From Sulfolobus islandicus Y.N.15.51 (GTDB taxonomy: Archaea > Thermoproteota > Thermoprotei_A > Sulfolobales > Sulfolobaceae), in the NCBI RefSeq assembly GCF_000022485.1, contig NC_012623.1, positions 434,001 through 498,000 on the forward strand: DNA of 64,000 nt, given 5' to 3'. A program made the translations under genes and the position numbers. Positions 47,299 through 56,721 of the stretch are shown piece by piece; positions within the stretch are counted from its first letter, which is position 1, and each line of letters opens with the position of its first letter. Below the pieces are notes generated by a model. It had not been told where the DNA came from. It saw only the letters and a list, made by a program, of their open reading frames with translations, and did no database searches.

Positions 47299-48975
47299 TT
47301 AAGCTGGTCTAGTCACAGCCCCCATTGACGCCTGGGAGACCAAGGAGGCGTATTTAGCCAATAGACCAGACTTGTATCTTGGAGATGGAGGAGACCATCT
47401 TTTCAGTCTATTCTTTATCTCCTCCTCGGATAGCTTCAAGTCAAGTCTTTCGCTCTCCACATCAATCACTATAGTATCTCCATCTTCAACTATTGCGATA
47501 GGACCACCTACCATTGCCTCTGGAGCTACATGGCCTACCATAGGTCCCCTAGTGGCTCCGGAAAATCTACCATCAGTAACTAAGGCAACGTTATTCAAAC
47601 CCGCACCCATGATTGCCGCTGTAACTCTCAGCATTTCTGGCATACCTGGAGCTCCCTTAGGTCCTTCATATCTTATAATTACAACTTCACCCTCACTAAC
47701 TTCGCCACTTTGAACTCCCTTAAAAGCGTCGTCCTCGGAATTATACACCTTAGCCTTTCCTTCAAATTTAACAACGTTAGTTGCGGCTACCTTAATTACG
47801 GCACCTTCTGGGGCTAACGATCCCTTCAATATAACTATTCCTCCTCTAGGCTTAATCGGATTCTTAACATCCCTAACTATATGACTGTGAGGTACATTAG
47901 GATACTTGTATTGCTCAAGGTTTTGCTTCATAGTCTTTCCAGTAACTGTTAAAACGTCACCATGAAGTAGACCAGCGTCTAGTAGTTTCTTTAAGACTAC
48001 TGGGACACCTCCAACTTCGTCCAAATCAGCCATCACGTAATCTCCACCAGGTTTCATACTTGCAATATATGGTGTTCTTTTAGATATCCTATTGAAATCA
48101 TCTAAGGTTAATTTCACTCCTGCTTCATAGGCTATTGCCAATAGGTGTAATACCGCGTTTGTTGAACCACCCATAGCCATTAGCGTTGTTATTGCGTTCT
48201 CAAAGGCCTCAAAAGTTAATATTTCCCTTGACTTTATTCCGTTTTCAATTAAACTACCTAAAGCTTTTCCAGTCTCCTTCACATACATTACTCTCCTAGA
48301 TGAGGTAGCGGTTGGTGATGCACTACCTGGCAATGCCATTCCTAATGCCTCCGACATTGAGCCCATAGTATTGGCTGTAAATAATCCAGAGCAAGTTCCC
48401 AATGTCGGATGTGCCCTTTTCTCTATTTCGTATAACTCATTTTCTGTTATTCTCTTCGCTAAATATGCGCCTATTGCCTCATGTACATCCTCTATTGTTA
48501 GTCTTTTACCCATAAAGTACCCTGGCTCTGCTGATCCGCCATAAATGTAAATTGAGGGAACGTTTAACCTAGCCATTGCCATTAGTATACCAGGCGTTGT
48601 CTTATCACACCCTCCTATGCCCACTAGTCCATCAAACGCGTGAGCATTAAATTGCGCCTCTACCATATCTGCTATTAAATCCCTGCTAACTAAACTATAC
48701 CTCATTCCTTCAGATCCCATTCCAATGTTATCGTTAACTACCATGGTTGGGAATGCTAATGGGGATAAACCGGCTTCCTTTGTCCCCTCCTTAGCTACTC
48801 TTGCTAAAGCTAATGTGTGGAAGTTACAAGGGCCTGCCTCACTCCATGCTGTGGCTATGGCAACCAATGGTTTACCTATCTCTTCATCCGTTAAACCTAC
48901 AGATCTTAGAAACGCTCTGTGTGGAGCATTATATATGCCATGATATCTCGAGGGACTATTTAATTTTGCTGGCAT
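47299..48975 (-). CDS. ilvD: Dihydroxy-acid dehydratase (also sugar-acid dehydratase)
   Basis: A 558-residue IlvD/Edd-family Fe-S dehydratase. Cluster-binding Cys residues are seen in [16 protein letters not shown] and [12 protein letters not shown]; the C-terminal [13 protein letters not shown] is the family signature. It makes 2-keto acids in branched-chain amino acid synthesis; the S. solfataricus enzyme is reported to act also on D-gluconate and other sugar acids. Start at ATG 48975; it is probably cotranscribed with the carboxypeptidase gene. Confidence 0.95.
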   Translation of the reverse strand: MPAKLNSPSRYHGIYNAPHRAFLRSVGLTDEEIGKPLVAIATAWSEAGPCNFHTLALARVAKEGTKEAGLSPLAFPTMVVNDNIGMGSEGMRYSLVSRDLIADMVEAQFNAHAFDGLVGIGGCDKTTPGILMAMARLNVPSIYIYGGSAEPGYFMGKRLTIEDVHEAIGAYLAKRITENELYEIEKRAHPTLGTCSGLFTANTMGSMSEALGMALPGSASPTATSSRRVMYVKETGKALGSLIENGIKSREILTFEAFENAITTLMAMGGSTNAVLHLLAIAYEAGVKLTLDDFNRISKRTPYIASMKPGGDYVMADLDEVGGVPVVLKKLLDAGLLHGDVLTVTGKTMKQNLEQYKYPNVPHSHIVRDVKNPIKPRGGIVILKGSLAPEGAVIKVAATNVVKFEGKAKVYNSEDDAFKGVQSGEVSEGEVVIIRYEGPKGAPGMPEMLRVTAAIMGAGLNNVALVTDGRFSGATRGPMVGHVAPEAMVGGPIAIVEDGDTIVIDVESERLDLKLSEEEIKNRLKRWSPPSPRYKSGLLAKYASLVSQASMGAVTRPA

Positions 48976-49195
48976 ATAGAGAAATCTAAACTGAAACTAA
49001 TAAGTGTTCATGTTTACAAGTTAGGTTTAACAAGGATGATTTTAGTATGTCTTCCCTCCCAGTAGAACCATTTCACCTTATTTTGCAACTAAAAACCTCA
49101 GAAAGAGAAGGGAGTCGTTTAGGAGCGGTACGTAGGAAAATTTATTAATCATGAATAATAAATATGATCATAAGGGTGGGGCGGGAGGGTAAATT

Positions 49196-49471
49196 ATGAT
49201 AGATAATCCTACTGATATAATTATAATCTTAGTGGTTATTGCTGTACTCTTCTTTGGATCATCTAAAATGCCAGAGCTTTTCAGAGCTTTAGGAAGATCA
49301 ATGGGGGAGTTCAAGAAGGGACAACTAGAAGCAGAAATGGAAATGCAACAAATGATGTCTAGCAATGTAGTTGAAAAGGGGGAGAGGAGTGAAAGTGTAG
49401 AAGAACTTGAGAAGAAAATAGTAGAATTACAAAAGCAATTAGAAGCACTAAAGCAAAGTAAGAAGGCCTGA
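49196..49471 (+). CDS. tatA: Twin-arginine translocation protein TatA
   Basis: A 91-residue TatA. One N-terminal membrane span (IIIILVVIAVLFFGSSKMPEL, with the FGxxxxPEL hinge), then an amphipathic helix (FRALGRSMGEFKKGQ) and a long charged coiled coil (to KQSKKA). It has a strong ribosome-binding site GGGAGGGT upstream. tatC follows after ten bases, so the two form an operon. Confidence 0.93.
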   Translation: MIDNPTDIIIILVVIAVLFFGSSKMPELFRALGRSMGEFKKGQLEAEMEMQQMMSSNVVEKGERSESVEELEKKIVELQKQLEALKQSKKA

Positions 49472-49481
49472 GGTATTCCAC

Positions 49482-50351
49482 GTGGAAGAAAAAGCAAAGG
49501 AGAGAGGTAAAGAAGAGAAGAGTTTTTTCGAAGAAAAGCCATTATTAGATCATTTAAGAGAATTAGCAATAAGACTAAGGAGAATTATAGCAGCATTAGC
49601 TATTTCGTTCTTCTTTTACTTCATGACAGGTTATGAATGGATTAATATAGATCCATTACAAATACCATTTCTTGGGATAAGTATCTCAAAAATTCCAATT
49701 CCTTATCCGTCATTTTACGATAGTATTGCAGTACAAGTAACCAAATTCTTTATTTACCATGAACTGCCAGCCAATACTAAGATAATAATAATAAACTTAT
49801 TTGATCCAATATATGCGTCGCTTTATGTTTAACTTTACCTCGCACTATTGACCTCGCTTCCCCTCATAATTAGAGAAACTTGGGCTTTTTTAGCTCCGGG
49901 ACTATATAAACATGAAAAGAAAATCTTTAAGCTAACCATGATTCCAGCATTTCTACTTTTCTTCTCTGGTTCTCTATTTGCGTTTTTGATACTAATCCCC
50001 TTAATGTTTGACATGATATCATTTTATACCGAGTCTTTAGGTCCTGCCGTAGAACCTACCATAAGTTTAAGTTCGTTCATATCTACAACTTTCCTATTAA
50101 TGGGGTCGTTAGGACTAGCATTTGAGATGCCACTGATAATGATTGGTTTAGCTCACCTAAGAATAGTTAAGGCTAGTACTTGGAGGAATTATTGGAGATG
50201 GGGAGTTCTGGTATCCTTTATAATTGCATGGATAATATCACCAGGTACAACTGGTGGCGTTATGAAAACAATAATAGGATTATCACTATCGAGCCTATAC
50301 TTTTTAGGAATGGGAATCTCTTTCTTAGTAGAGAGGAAAAGGGAATCTTAA
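49482..50351 (+). pseudogene. tatC: TatC with a single in-frame TAA stop
   Basis: From GTG 49482 the frame encodes the cytoplasmic start (PLLDHLRELAIRLRRI, the conserved TatC E/HL-ELR-R motif) and goes through the first span and periplasmic loop to DPIYASLYV, where TAA (49830-49832) occurs. The same frame continues with LYLALLTSLPLIIRETWAFLAPGLY, which contains the conserved FxAPGL motif of TatC, and runs to 50351. Nothing is missing: a one-base change (for example TCA to TAA) explains it. Total length with the stop read would be 289 residues, normal for the family. Unless read through, translocase function from this locus is lost. Confidence 0.88.
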
Positions 50352-50401
50352 GTTATAAATAGTAGTTATCTTTATAATCAACACTAAAGATATTTACCAG
50401 T

Positions 50402-51019
50402 GTGGAGAACTCGGAATCGATATTAAACGCTCTAAAGGAGATATTTAACGTGGATCTTAGCAAATACTGGAATGAAGCTGAAGAAATAAACAATGGGATT
50501 AAGCGGGTTTTAGGGAATAGTTTTAGATATGCGCTAAGTGAAACCAAGAGATATGTCCTCTATTCGATAATAAAATACTACAATCCAGATATAGTAATTG
50601 AAACTGGCGTTGGTCCAGGTGTATCAAGTACAATAATCCTCTCTGCCCTGGAGAGAGGTACGCTACACTCCATTGATGTAAGGGAGACTTTAGAGAATGG
50701 AAAACAAGTAGGATTTCTAGTCCCGGAACAGTTAAAGAGTAAATGGAAGCTATACATAGGAAGGAGCAGAGATATCTTACTTGATCTATTAAAGAAGTTA
50801 GGTAAGGTTGATATTTTTCTTCATGATAGTGAGCACACGTTTGAGAACGTAACTTTTGAGCTGAATATTGCTTGGGATTACTTGAGAAATGGTGGAATAT
50901 TGCTTATAGATAACCTAGATTTCACTGAAGCACCTTATTATTTCACTAAACAGAAAGGGGTAAAATTATATGAGCTAACAAATGAGACTGGAGGTCTTGG
51001 GATTATAATTAAGAGTTGA
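50402..51019 (+). CDS. Class I SAM-dependent methyltransferase (family 24-like)
   Basis: A 205-residue protein. Motif I is VIETGVGPGVSS (about residues 62-73), motif II follows in LHSIDV, and an acidic VDIFLHDSEHTFENV stands at motif IV, as in methyltransferase_24 proteins. GTG start at 50402. The substrate is unknown; close relatives act on sugars and phenols. It follows tatC by 50 bases. Confidence 0.78.
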   Translation: MENSESILNALKEIFNVDLSKYWNEAEEINNGIKRVLGNSFRYALSETKRYVLYSIIKYYNPDIVIETGVGPGVSSTIILSALERGTLHSIDVRETLENGKQVGFLVPEQLKSKWKLYIGRSRDILLDLLKKLGKVDIFLHDSEHTFENVTFELNIAWDYLRNGGILLIDNLDFTEAPYYFTKQKGVKLYELTNETGGLGIIIKS

Positions 51020-51062
51020 AAATAGATAAATATTTAAGTTTAATAATGTACAAAAAATACTG

Positions 51063-51587
51063 ATGATGTTAAATAGAACTAAGGTATCTGGTTATCTCAT
51101 ATTAGTGGGTGTATCACAATTTTTACTATTTTTTATAATATCGGAAATCTTATACCCAAATTATTCAGTCAAATATAACTATATTAGTGACTTAGGAGTT
51201 GGAAAAACTGCAATAATATTCAACACATCCATAGTCATAATGGGAATACTAGTCATAATAGCCTCAATACTACTAAGGGCAAACTACTCACCATTAGTCT
51301 TTTTAGTAGGGCTAGGAGCAGCATTAGTAGGTATATTTCCGGAGAATACTGGGCTACCTCATTTGATTGCCTCATTAATAACTTTTCTTTTCGGAGGGAT
51401 AGGTGCATTAGTTACTTCCATTAAGAGGAATTACTTTTGGGGAATACTGGGTATAGCAACATTAGTTTCACTAATTCTATTCATTCTTAAGGATTATGGA
51501 TCTTTAGGGCCAGGTGGTTTGGAGAGGATGATAGTTTATCCAGAAATAATATGGGGAATAAGCTTCGCAACGTATTTAACACGTTAA
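51063..51587 (+). CDS. DUF998-family membrane protein
   Basis: A 174-residue protein with five to six spans and the DUF998 pattern (YNYISDLGVGKTAIIFNTS after span 1, and FPENTGLPHLIAS later). Function unknown. Starts at a pair of ATG codons; either could be used. Confidence 0.78.
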   Translation: MMLNRTKVSGYLILVGVSQFLLFFIISEILYPNYSVKYNYISDLGVGKTAIIFNTSIVIMGILVIIASILLRANYSPLVFLVGLGAALVGIFPENTGLPHLIASLITFLFGGIGALVTSIKRNYFWGILGIATLVSLILFILKDYGSLGPGGLERMIVYPEIIWGISFATYLTR

Positions 51588-51690
51588 TTGTAGGCATAGA
51601 AATTATAATTTAGACGACTATTAATGATATTAATGTAAAAATGTTAACAAGAGAAGCTTTATATTCTCTTATAAGAAATGTAGAAATGAA

Positions 51691-51960
51691 ATGAGTTTCA
51701 AATTTGAGGATATAAAAAACATATTGCAAAATCCTTCAATTAAGAGATTTAAAGTTAGTGTGAGGAAAGCAGTAAATTTTTCTGAGAGCAATACCTTCCA
51801 ATCAATATCGAAGACAACAGTAAAGGAGGGGACTAACTTTGAAGGTATGTGGATTAAGTGCATTAAGGAAAGATTAGAATGCGATGTAGTAACAGAAAAA
51901 GGGGATCTATATATAATTAATTTTAAAGATAAAATAATAATAAAACTTGAATATATTTAA
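51691..51960 (+). CDS. Small unknown protein
   Basis: An 89-residue protein beginning MSFKFEDIKNILQNPS. It mixes charged helices and strands with two Cys (WIKCIKERLECDV) and no membrane span. No family recognised. A TATA-like box (TTTATATTC) lies about 30 bases upstream, so it has its own promoter. Its stop abuts the stop of the DUF35 gene on the other strand. Confidence 0.55.
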   Translation: MSFKFEDIKNILQNPSIKRFKVSVRKAVNFSESNTFQSISKTTVKEGTNFEGMWIKCIKERLECDVVTEKGDLYIINFKDKIIIKLEYI

Positions 51961-52311
51961 CTATAACTTATATGCCAATACTTTATACTTACCATCTTCC
52001 AACGAGTTAATTTTAACCTTAACTTTATCACCTATCTCCACATCACTTGCGAAATTACAATATATCTTAAATCCCTCCTCTAATTCCACGATTCCGTATA
52101 TGGAAGTATCGTTTTTCCTAAATATCTTAGTCCACGAGAAAACCTTACCTATTCCACTACTTCTTAGAACCTCTAAATCTCTTGATCCACATTTAGGACA
52201 CAAATTCCTAACGTAGAAGAAAGTATTCATACACTTCCTGCATCTAATATATGGTAAATATCCACTCTGTACTATTTTATCATAAGTGGAATATATTTCT
52301 TCTAACCTCAT
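51961..52311 (-). CDS. DUF35 OB-fold acyl-CoA-associated protein
   Basis: A 116-residue protein with an N-terminal zinc ribbon (CRKCMNTFFYVRNLCPKCGS, residues about 22-41) and a C-terminal OB fold. DUF35 proteins form complexes with thiolase-like partners and help channel acyl-CoA. The gene overlaps the thiolase gene by four bases, the usual pairing in archaea. Confidence 0.88.
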   Translation of the reverse strand: MRLEEIYSTYDKIVQSGYLPYIRCRKCMNTFFYVRNLCPKCGSRDLEVLRSSGIGKVFSWTKIFRKNDTSIYGIVELEEGFKIYCNFASDVEIGDKVKVKINSLEDGKYKVLAYKL

Positions 52312-53465
52312 TTCTTCTCACCTAATACTAAAGATACCGAATGAGACCTATTCCACCCACCAATTCCATTTAGGAATACAACGTCAGTACCCTTAACCTG
52401 ATGGCCATCTGCCATATCGTTTAATTGAAGTAAAGCTTCTTCTAAAATAACACCACCACTCATGTAAGCGGGTTGACCAGTATTCAAACTACCACCCCCA
52501 GTATTAATGGGAACATCACCCTTGAATGTGGTATCATGATTTTCAAAGAACGAACCTCCCTTACCCTTTTCCGCTAAGCCAATATCCTCAACTTGTAGCA
52601 TAACGGTAATGGTAAATGAATCGTAAAGCTCAAAAGCGTCTATCCTTCCATTTAATAATCCCTTAGAACTCTCAACAGCTGGAGTATATACTATCTCATC
52701 TAGCTCTGTAGGCATAAAAGGCCAATGAGCCTCTCCATATCCCAAGATGTCTATATTTGTAAGGGCTGACTTGCTGCCTCTCTTACTTACCACAAAAACG
52801 TGAAAACCATCTATAGGGTAAACTATCTCAAGAAGATGCAAAGGATAAGATACTAGTGGAGATTTCAAAACTTGCTCTATAGTTAGCGGATCTTTAAACA
52901 TGGCCTTACTGTTTTGCATTGCGTTAAACCTTTGCCTAACTGCTATTAAGGCCCTTTGTTCGTCCGTACTTTTAAAGAGGTACTTATGCCTATTGGCTAC
53001 CAGTGCGTAATCTGATACTGGGTTTAGATCGTTAAGTCCTCTGAAAAGCCTATCAAATGGTGTTAGAGATACGTTAGGGTATGCCTTATCTATTGCATCC
53101 ACGGTAACTCCCTTATTTCTCAGTTCTGTAGCTTTTCCGCCTACTATACATAAGATTGTTTCACCTTCTCCAGCCTTAATTGCCTTATATGCCCTGTGTA
53201 TCATACTTAAGGCTGAAGCTCCTCCATAATCAAAGATTTGAGTGAATTTAGGTCTTATTCCAAGATATTGGGCCACTTGGTTTGTGAAAAAGTGGGAATT
53301 AGCGTAACCGTCGAAGGTTCCTGGCAAATATGTAAGATATATTCCATCTACGTAATTCTTGTCTAAACCTGCCATTTCTAATGCAGAAAATACAGTATCC
53401 GCTAATAATTCAAAGGTTGACCCTTCATACTTTTTGTAGAGACTGCTGGCGAAACCAGTTATCAC
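52308..53465 (-). CDS. SCPx-type thiolase-like protein
   Basis: A 385-residue thiolase-superfamily protein. The glycine-rich C-terminal signature is FLNGIGGWNRSHSVSLVL. At the place of the nucleophilic Cys the sequence reads FDYGGASALSM, so no Cys is present there; archaeal members of the SCPx group often lack it. It may thus act in a complex with the DUF35 protein by another mechanism, or be a non-catalytic or acyl-binding subunit. It overlaps the upstream ketoreductase gene by four bases. Confidence 0.85.
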   Translation of the reverse strand: MITGFASSLYKKYEGSTFELLADTVFSALEMAGLDKNYVDGIYLTYLPGTFDGYANSHFFTNQVAQYLGIRPKFTQIFDYGGASALSMIHRAYKAIKAGEGETILCIVGGKATELRNKGVTVDAIDKAYPNVSLTPFDRLFRGLNDLNPVSDYALVANRHKYLFKSTDEQRALIAVRQRFNAMQNSKAMFKDPLTIEQVLKSPLVSYPLHLLEIVYPIDGFHVFVVSKRGSKSALTNIDILGYGEAHWPFMPTELDEIVYTPAVESSKGLLNGRIDAFELYDSFTITVMLQVEDIGLAEKGKGGSFFENHDTTFKGDVPINTGGGSLNTGQPAYMSGGVILEEALLQLNDMADGHQVKGTDVVFLNGIGGWNRSHSVSLVLGEKK

Positions 53466-54517
53466 AACACCAAACCCCCGGTAACTCCTATTACCTCTCC
53501 CGTTATGTAGGATGCTTCTTCAGAGGATAGGAAAGCTATTAGATTAGCTACCTCTTCTGGACTACCAACTCTACCCATTGGTATTCTCTCTATAATTTTT
53601 TGTCTAACCTTCTCTGGAACTGCCCTCGTCATTGGAGTATCAATGAAACCTGGAGTTATGGCGTTTACGGTGATGTTATATTTAGCCAATTCCCTTGCTA
53701 GAGTTTTCGTGAAGCCTATAACCCCAGCCTTAGCTGCTGAATAATTAGCTTGTCCAATATTCCCCAACCAACTCATTGACGACATATTTATTATTCTTCC
53801 GTAGTTTCTTCTTATCATTCCATCAACAACTTGTTTAGTCATATTGAACATACTATATAGGTCGACTTTCATTACCTCATCCCACTGTTCAAAAGTCATC
53901 TTAACAAATAAGGCGTCCCTATTTATCCCCGCATTGTTTACTAAAATATCTACGTAATCTATTCCTAGGATCTCAGTAGCTTTTTGATAGAACTCCTTAG
54001 CTGAATTGAAATCCCCCACATTTACATAAAGGGGAAGGACTTTAGAACTTGTCTGTTGGGTGATTTCATTCACGACGTTTTTAAGTTCCTCTAATTTCAC
54101 ATCGCCGTTGACAATAGTTTCAGATAAACCGTGAATTTTATGTCATTTGATATCATTTAACATTCCTAGCTCTTCTCATGAAAGTTTATAAATTTTGTAG
54201 TTACATACTAAAATGTAGAAGAGAGCCCTACAGTGAACTCGATGAGCAATGTGAGGGGGAGGATGGGTTCGATGAGGCTCCCCATGTCCTCGAGGGGAGT
54301 GGTTTAACTACCGCTCCCGTAGACGGCATGGGGAGCCGGACAAGGGGAATGAGGACGAGAGGTTGAATACAAATTCATGAAACCTCAATGAAAGTCCGAC
54401 CCCTAAAACTACGGTAGCTCCCAGACTCGCTAATTTGAACGCTATGGCCCTTCCTATTCCACTAGCACCTCCAGTTACAATGGCTATTCTCCCGCTTAAA
54501 TCACAGAATTTACGCAT
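53462..54517 (-). pseudogene. FabG-type short-chain reductase split by an insert
   Basis: The N-terminus (54517 to about 54405) gives MRKFCDLSGRIAIVTGGASGIGR, with the cofactor-binding TGxxxGIG, as far as GATVVLGV. The rest resumes near 54150 (HGLSETIVNGDVKLEELKN) and runs to 53462 with NNAG, the catalytic Ser (NMSSMSWL) and YSAAKAG, and the family's C-terminal TGGLV. About 250 bases of GC-rich DNA unrelated to the family lie between and bring stops. Without the insert the protein would be about 260 residues, a normal size. A truncated protein from GTG 54097 lacking the nucleotide-binding fold is unlikely to work. Confidence 0.82.
54178..54372 (+). mobile_element. GC-rich structured insert, probably an IS-derived or MITE-like element
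   Basis: This segment differs in base composition (about half G+C) from its surroundings and breaks the ketoreductase gene. A long hairpin is built from GGCTCCCCATG (54276-54286) and CATGGGGAGCC (54327-54337), with an inner GGGAG-CTCCC hairpin. A 62-codon frame (54178-54366) reads across it, but this may be accidental. The short direct match TCATGAAA occurs at both edges (near 54176 and 54376). It may be the end of an IS200/IS605-type tnpB element or a separate MITE; family not established. Confidence 0.45.
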
Positions 54518-54932
54518 ATAAGAAGAAAACGTGAGAAAGGTATTAAAACATTAGACTTTACAAATATCGTTTCACTATTTATCCTCGCCATAAGGAGCAA
54601 AACTTTTAGTTATAAATCTTCGTATTGCTATGGATATATGGGAAGGTGCCTTTGAGCCTTCCAACTGTTCCTTAAGTTCCGAATAGATGAGGGAAACCTT
54701 AGCAGTTTGGAGCTAAGAAGACATATTGTAATGTCTGCAAACATAGTTATAGCTCCAAGTTAATTGTTTCCCTTTTAATATACTGCACCAAGCGCTATAT
54801 TCAACGGGTTACTTCAAGGATTACAACATATATTTAAACATTTGTAATTGAGATTAAATGCGACTAGGAAAGTATTAGAAGACCATACCTCATCAAAAAT
54901 TAATTAAAATGACGTTTAAATTTCAGAACAAA
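54518..54932. other. Gap of about 415 bases without a gene
   Basis: AT-rich with scattered stops. The stretch 54690-54760 reads AKKTYCNVCKHSYSS on the plus strand, reminiscent of a transposase zinc ribbon, but is too short and broken to assign. Confidence 0.3.
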
Positions 54933-55616
54933 TTATTGGGAGTTTATAAATAACTGGCTCAAAATTTTCCTCAACCCATTTCTTATATGCCTATCTAAAG
55001 TTACCTTAGTTACTCCAAACATCTCAGCCAATTCTTCTAATCTGACTCTTTTAGGGTATTCGAAGAACCCTAGTCTAATTGCAGTTGTGAGTCTCTCCCT
55101 TTCTGTAGGAGTTAAAGAGTTAATTATAACTAGATCATTTTTATATCATTTACCTTAGTTTTTTCCATATCAATATTTTCTACCTTAACGTCTATTCTCT
55201 TCAGACCGTGCGATATATTTGAGAGAATTTCCTCTTCTCCAAAGAAATACGCATACCATTCCTCTATTCCATTACTTATGGATAAGTTTGTTATGACTGC
55301 GTTATTTTCTATCATGACTTTTGTAACCGAGTTGTCAAAATTTTTAAAATAATACAATAAGGCCACTTTGCTAGATCTTGGTCTATCTATGTTAGCTACT
55401 TTTATATTATTGCCATCTCTTCATATTAATTGTTGATATGAAATCTGAAAGTTCGTTTTTATCATTGGAGTAAATCTCAGCTATTTCGAAAATTGAATTC
55501 TTAGTTATCAGTGGAAAGAGATACATTACCTTGGCCTTTACTTTGAAATCAGACGTCTTATAAGTCCAACACGAACCGTGCTTAATATCAAGCTTGACTT
55601 TATAAACATGCATCAA
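54933..55616 (-). pseudogene. HTH_10 regulator, decayed
   Basis: Three frames in order make one regulator. The N-terminus (55616-55407) is HVYKVKLDIKHGSCWTYKTSDF, the middle (55366-55133) is YFKNFDNSVTKVMIENNAV and onward, and the end (55129-54933) is LTPTERERLTTAIRLGFFEYP then LAEMFGVTKVTLDRHIRNGLRKI, a clear HTH_10 domain. At least two frameshifts. Fourth member of this family in the window and the second that is broken. Confidence 0.75.
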
Positions 55617-55728
55617 GTCTTTATATATCTGCTGACGTAAATATATTTATATTATTATTGTGATAGTATCAATTACTAACTCGCTATTGGATTTTAACGA
55701 AAAACTTCATTAGTATTATAAAAAGGAA

Positions 55729-56640
55729 TCACTTAACCATATTAAGTGAATACACTTGATCGATAAACTCCTTTATAACTTCAAGATACTTATCCTTTTC
55801 CTCCCACATGGCCATATGGGAGCTATTCTCGAAAATGACAAGTCTAGATCCCTTAATATTTTTATGAATAAGCTGAGCTACATTAACAGTTACTTCATCG
55901 TATTTTCCCACGGTTATTAGAGTAGGAACAGTTATTTTATACAATTGCTCAGTAACGTCCCAATCCTTTATTGTTCCAATGATAGTAAACTCGTTCGGAC
56001 CATTCATTATTTCATACGTCCTCCTTTTTTCTATGTACTGGAAAGTCCTTTTAACTGGTTCCGGCATTTCCTTAAGTCTCAATAGATGTTGACTATAGAA
56101 GAAGTTTACGGCATCTAAATATTCTGGGTTTTTGAAATCACCTAAACTTTCATATCTCTTTATAATTGTCTTGTACTTATCTGGTAATTCCTCAATTAAT
56201 CTCCTCATCTCTTTAACGGTATAGGGAACACTTGATAGTCCACTACTTACAATAAGACCTCTTAAAAACTGTTGATACTTAAGTGCATAAGCTATTGCCA
56301 ACGCTCCACCGTAGGAGTGTCCCAATAATACAATCTTATCATTGCCGAAAACTTGCTTTCTAAGTTCCTCTAATTCCTCTAAGCCGTGATCTATGGTATA
56401 ATCAGAAGTATCTTTAGGGTCGTCGGACCTACCGCAACCAAATTGGTCATAAAATAAGACGTTAATTCCGTAATTTGACAAGTCAGCTAAAGGTATTAGG
56501 TAATCATGAGAACCTCCAGGACCGCCATGCAAAGTGACCAAATTCCCATTACTACCCTTTACTCTATACATCTTATAGTATATGTTTATTCCAAAGATTC
56601 TCTTATAACCTTCCTCCACATTTATAGAATAACCTTTCAT
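55729..56640 (-). CDS. Proline iminopeptidase-like alpha/beta hydrolase
   Basis: A protein of 303 residues from ATG 56640 (a TTG seven codons upstream is a poorer choice; the TATA-like TTTTTTATCATC fits a leaderless ATG 56640). It has LHGGPGGSHDY (oxyanion region), the nucleophile elbow GHSYGG (about residue 105), the acid Asp in GKYDEVT and the His in ENSSHMAMWE, as in prolyl aminopeptidases and tricorn-interacting factor F1. Cytoplasmic; cleaves N-terminal residues from short peptides. Stands alone. Confidence 0.87.
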   Translation of the reverse strand: MKGYSINVEEGYKRIFGINIYYKMYRVKGSNGNLVTLHGGPGGSHDYLIPLADLSNYGINVLFYDQFGCGRSDDPKDTSDYTIDHGLEELEELRKQVFGNDKIVLLGHSYGGALAIAYALKYQQFLRGLIVSSGLSSVPYTVKEMRRLIEELPDKYKTIIKRYESLGDFKNPEYLDAVNFFYSQHLLRLKEMPEPVKRTFQYIEKRRTYEIMNGPNEFTIIGTIKDWDVTEQLYKITVPTLITVGKYDEVTVNVAQLIHKNIKGSRLVIFENSSHMAMWEEKDKYLEVIKEFIDQVYSLNMVK

Positions 56641-56721
56641 AGTGATAAAATAGTATGACAAGATGATAAAAAACCTTGACTTGCAACTTTGAATTAAGAT
56701 GATATGAGAAAAAAGAATTAA

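Noticed and set aside
47372-47713. A 113-codon plus-strand frame within ilvD
   Set aside because: Antisense shadow of a well-conserved gene.
49168-49569. A 133-codon minus-strand frame across tatA
   Set aside because: Antisense to tatA and the start of tatC, which carry clear motifs.
54690-54760. Possible transposase zinc-ribbon remnant (KKTYCNVCKHSYSS)
   Set aside because: Too short, no second motif and stops on both sides.
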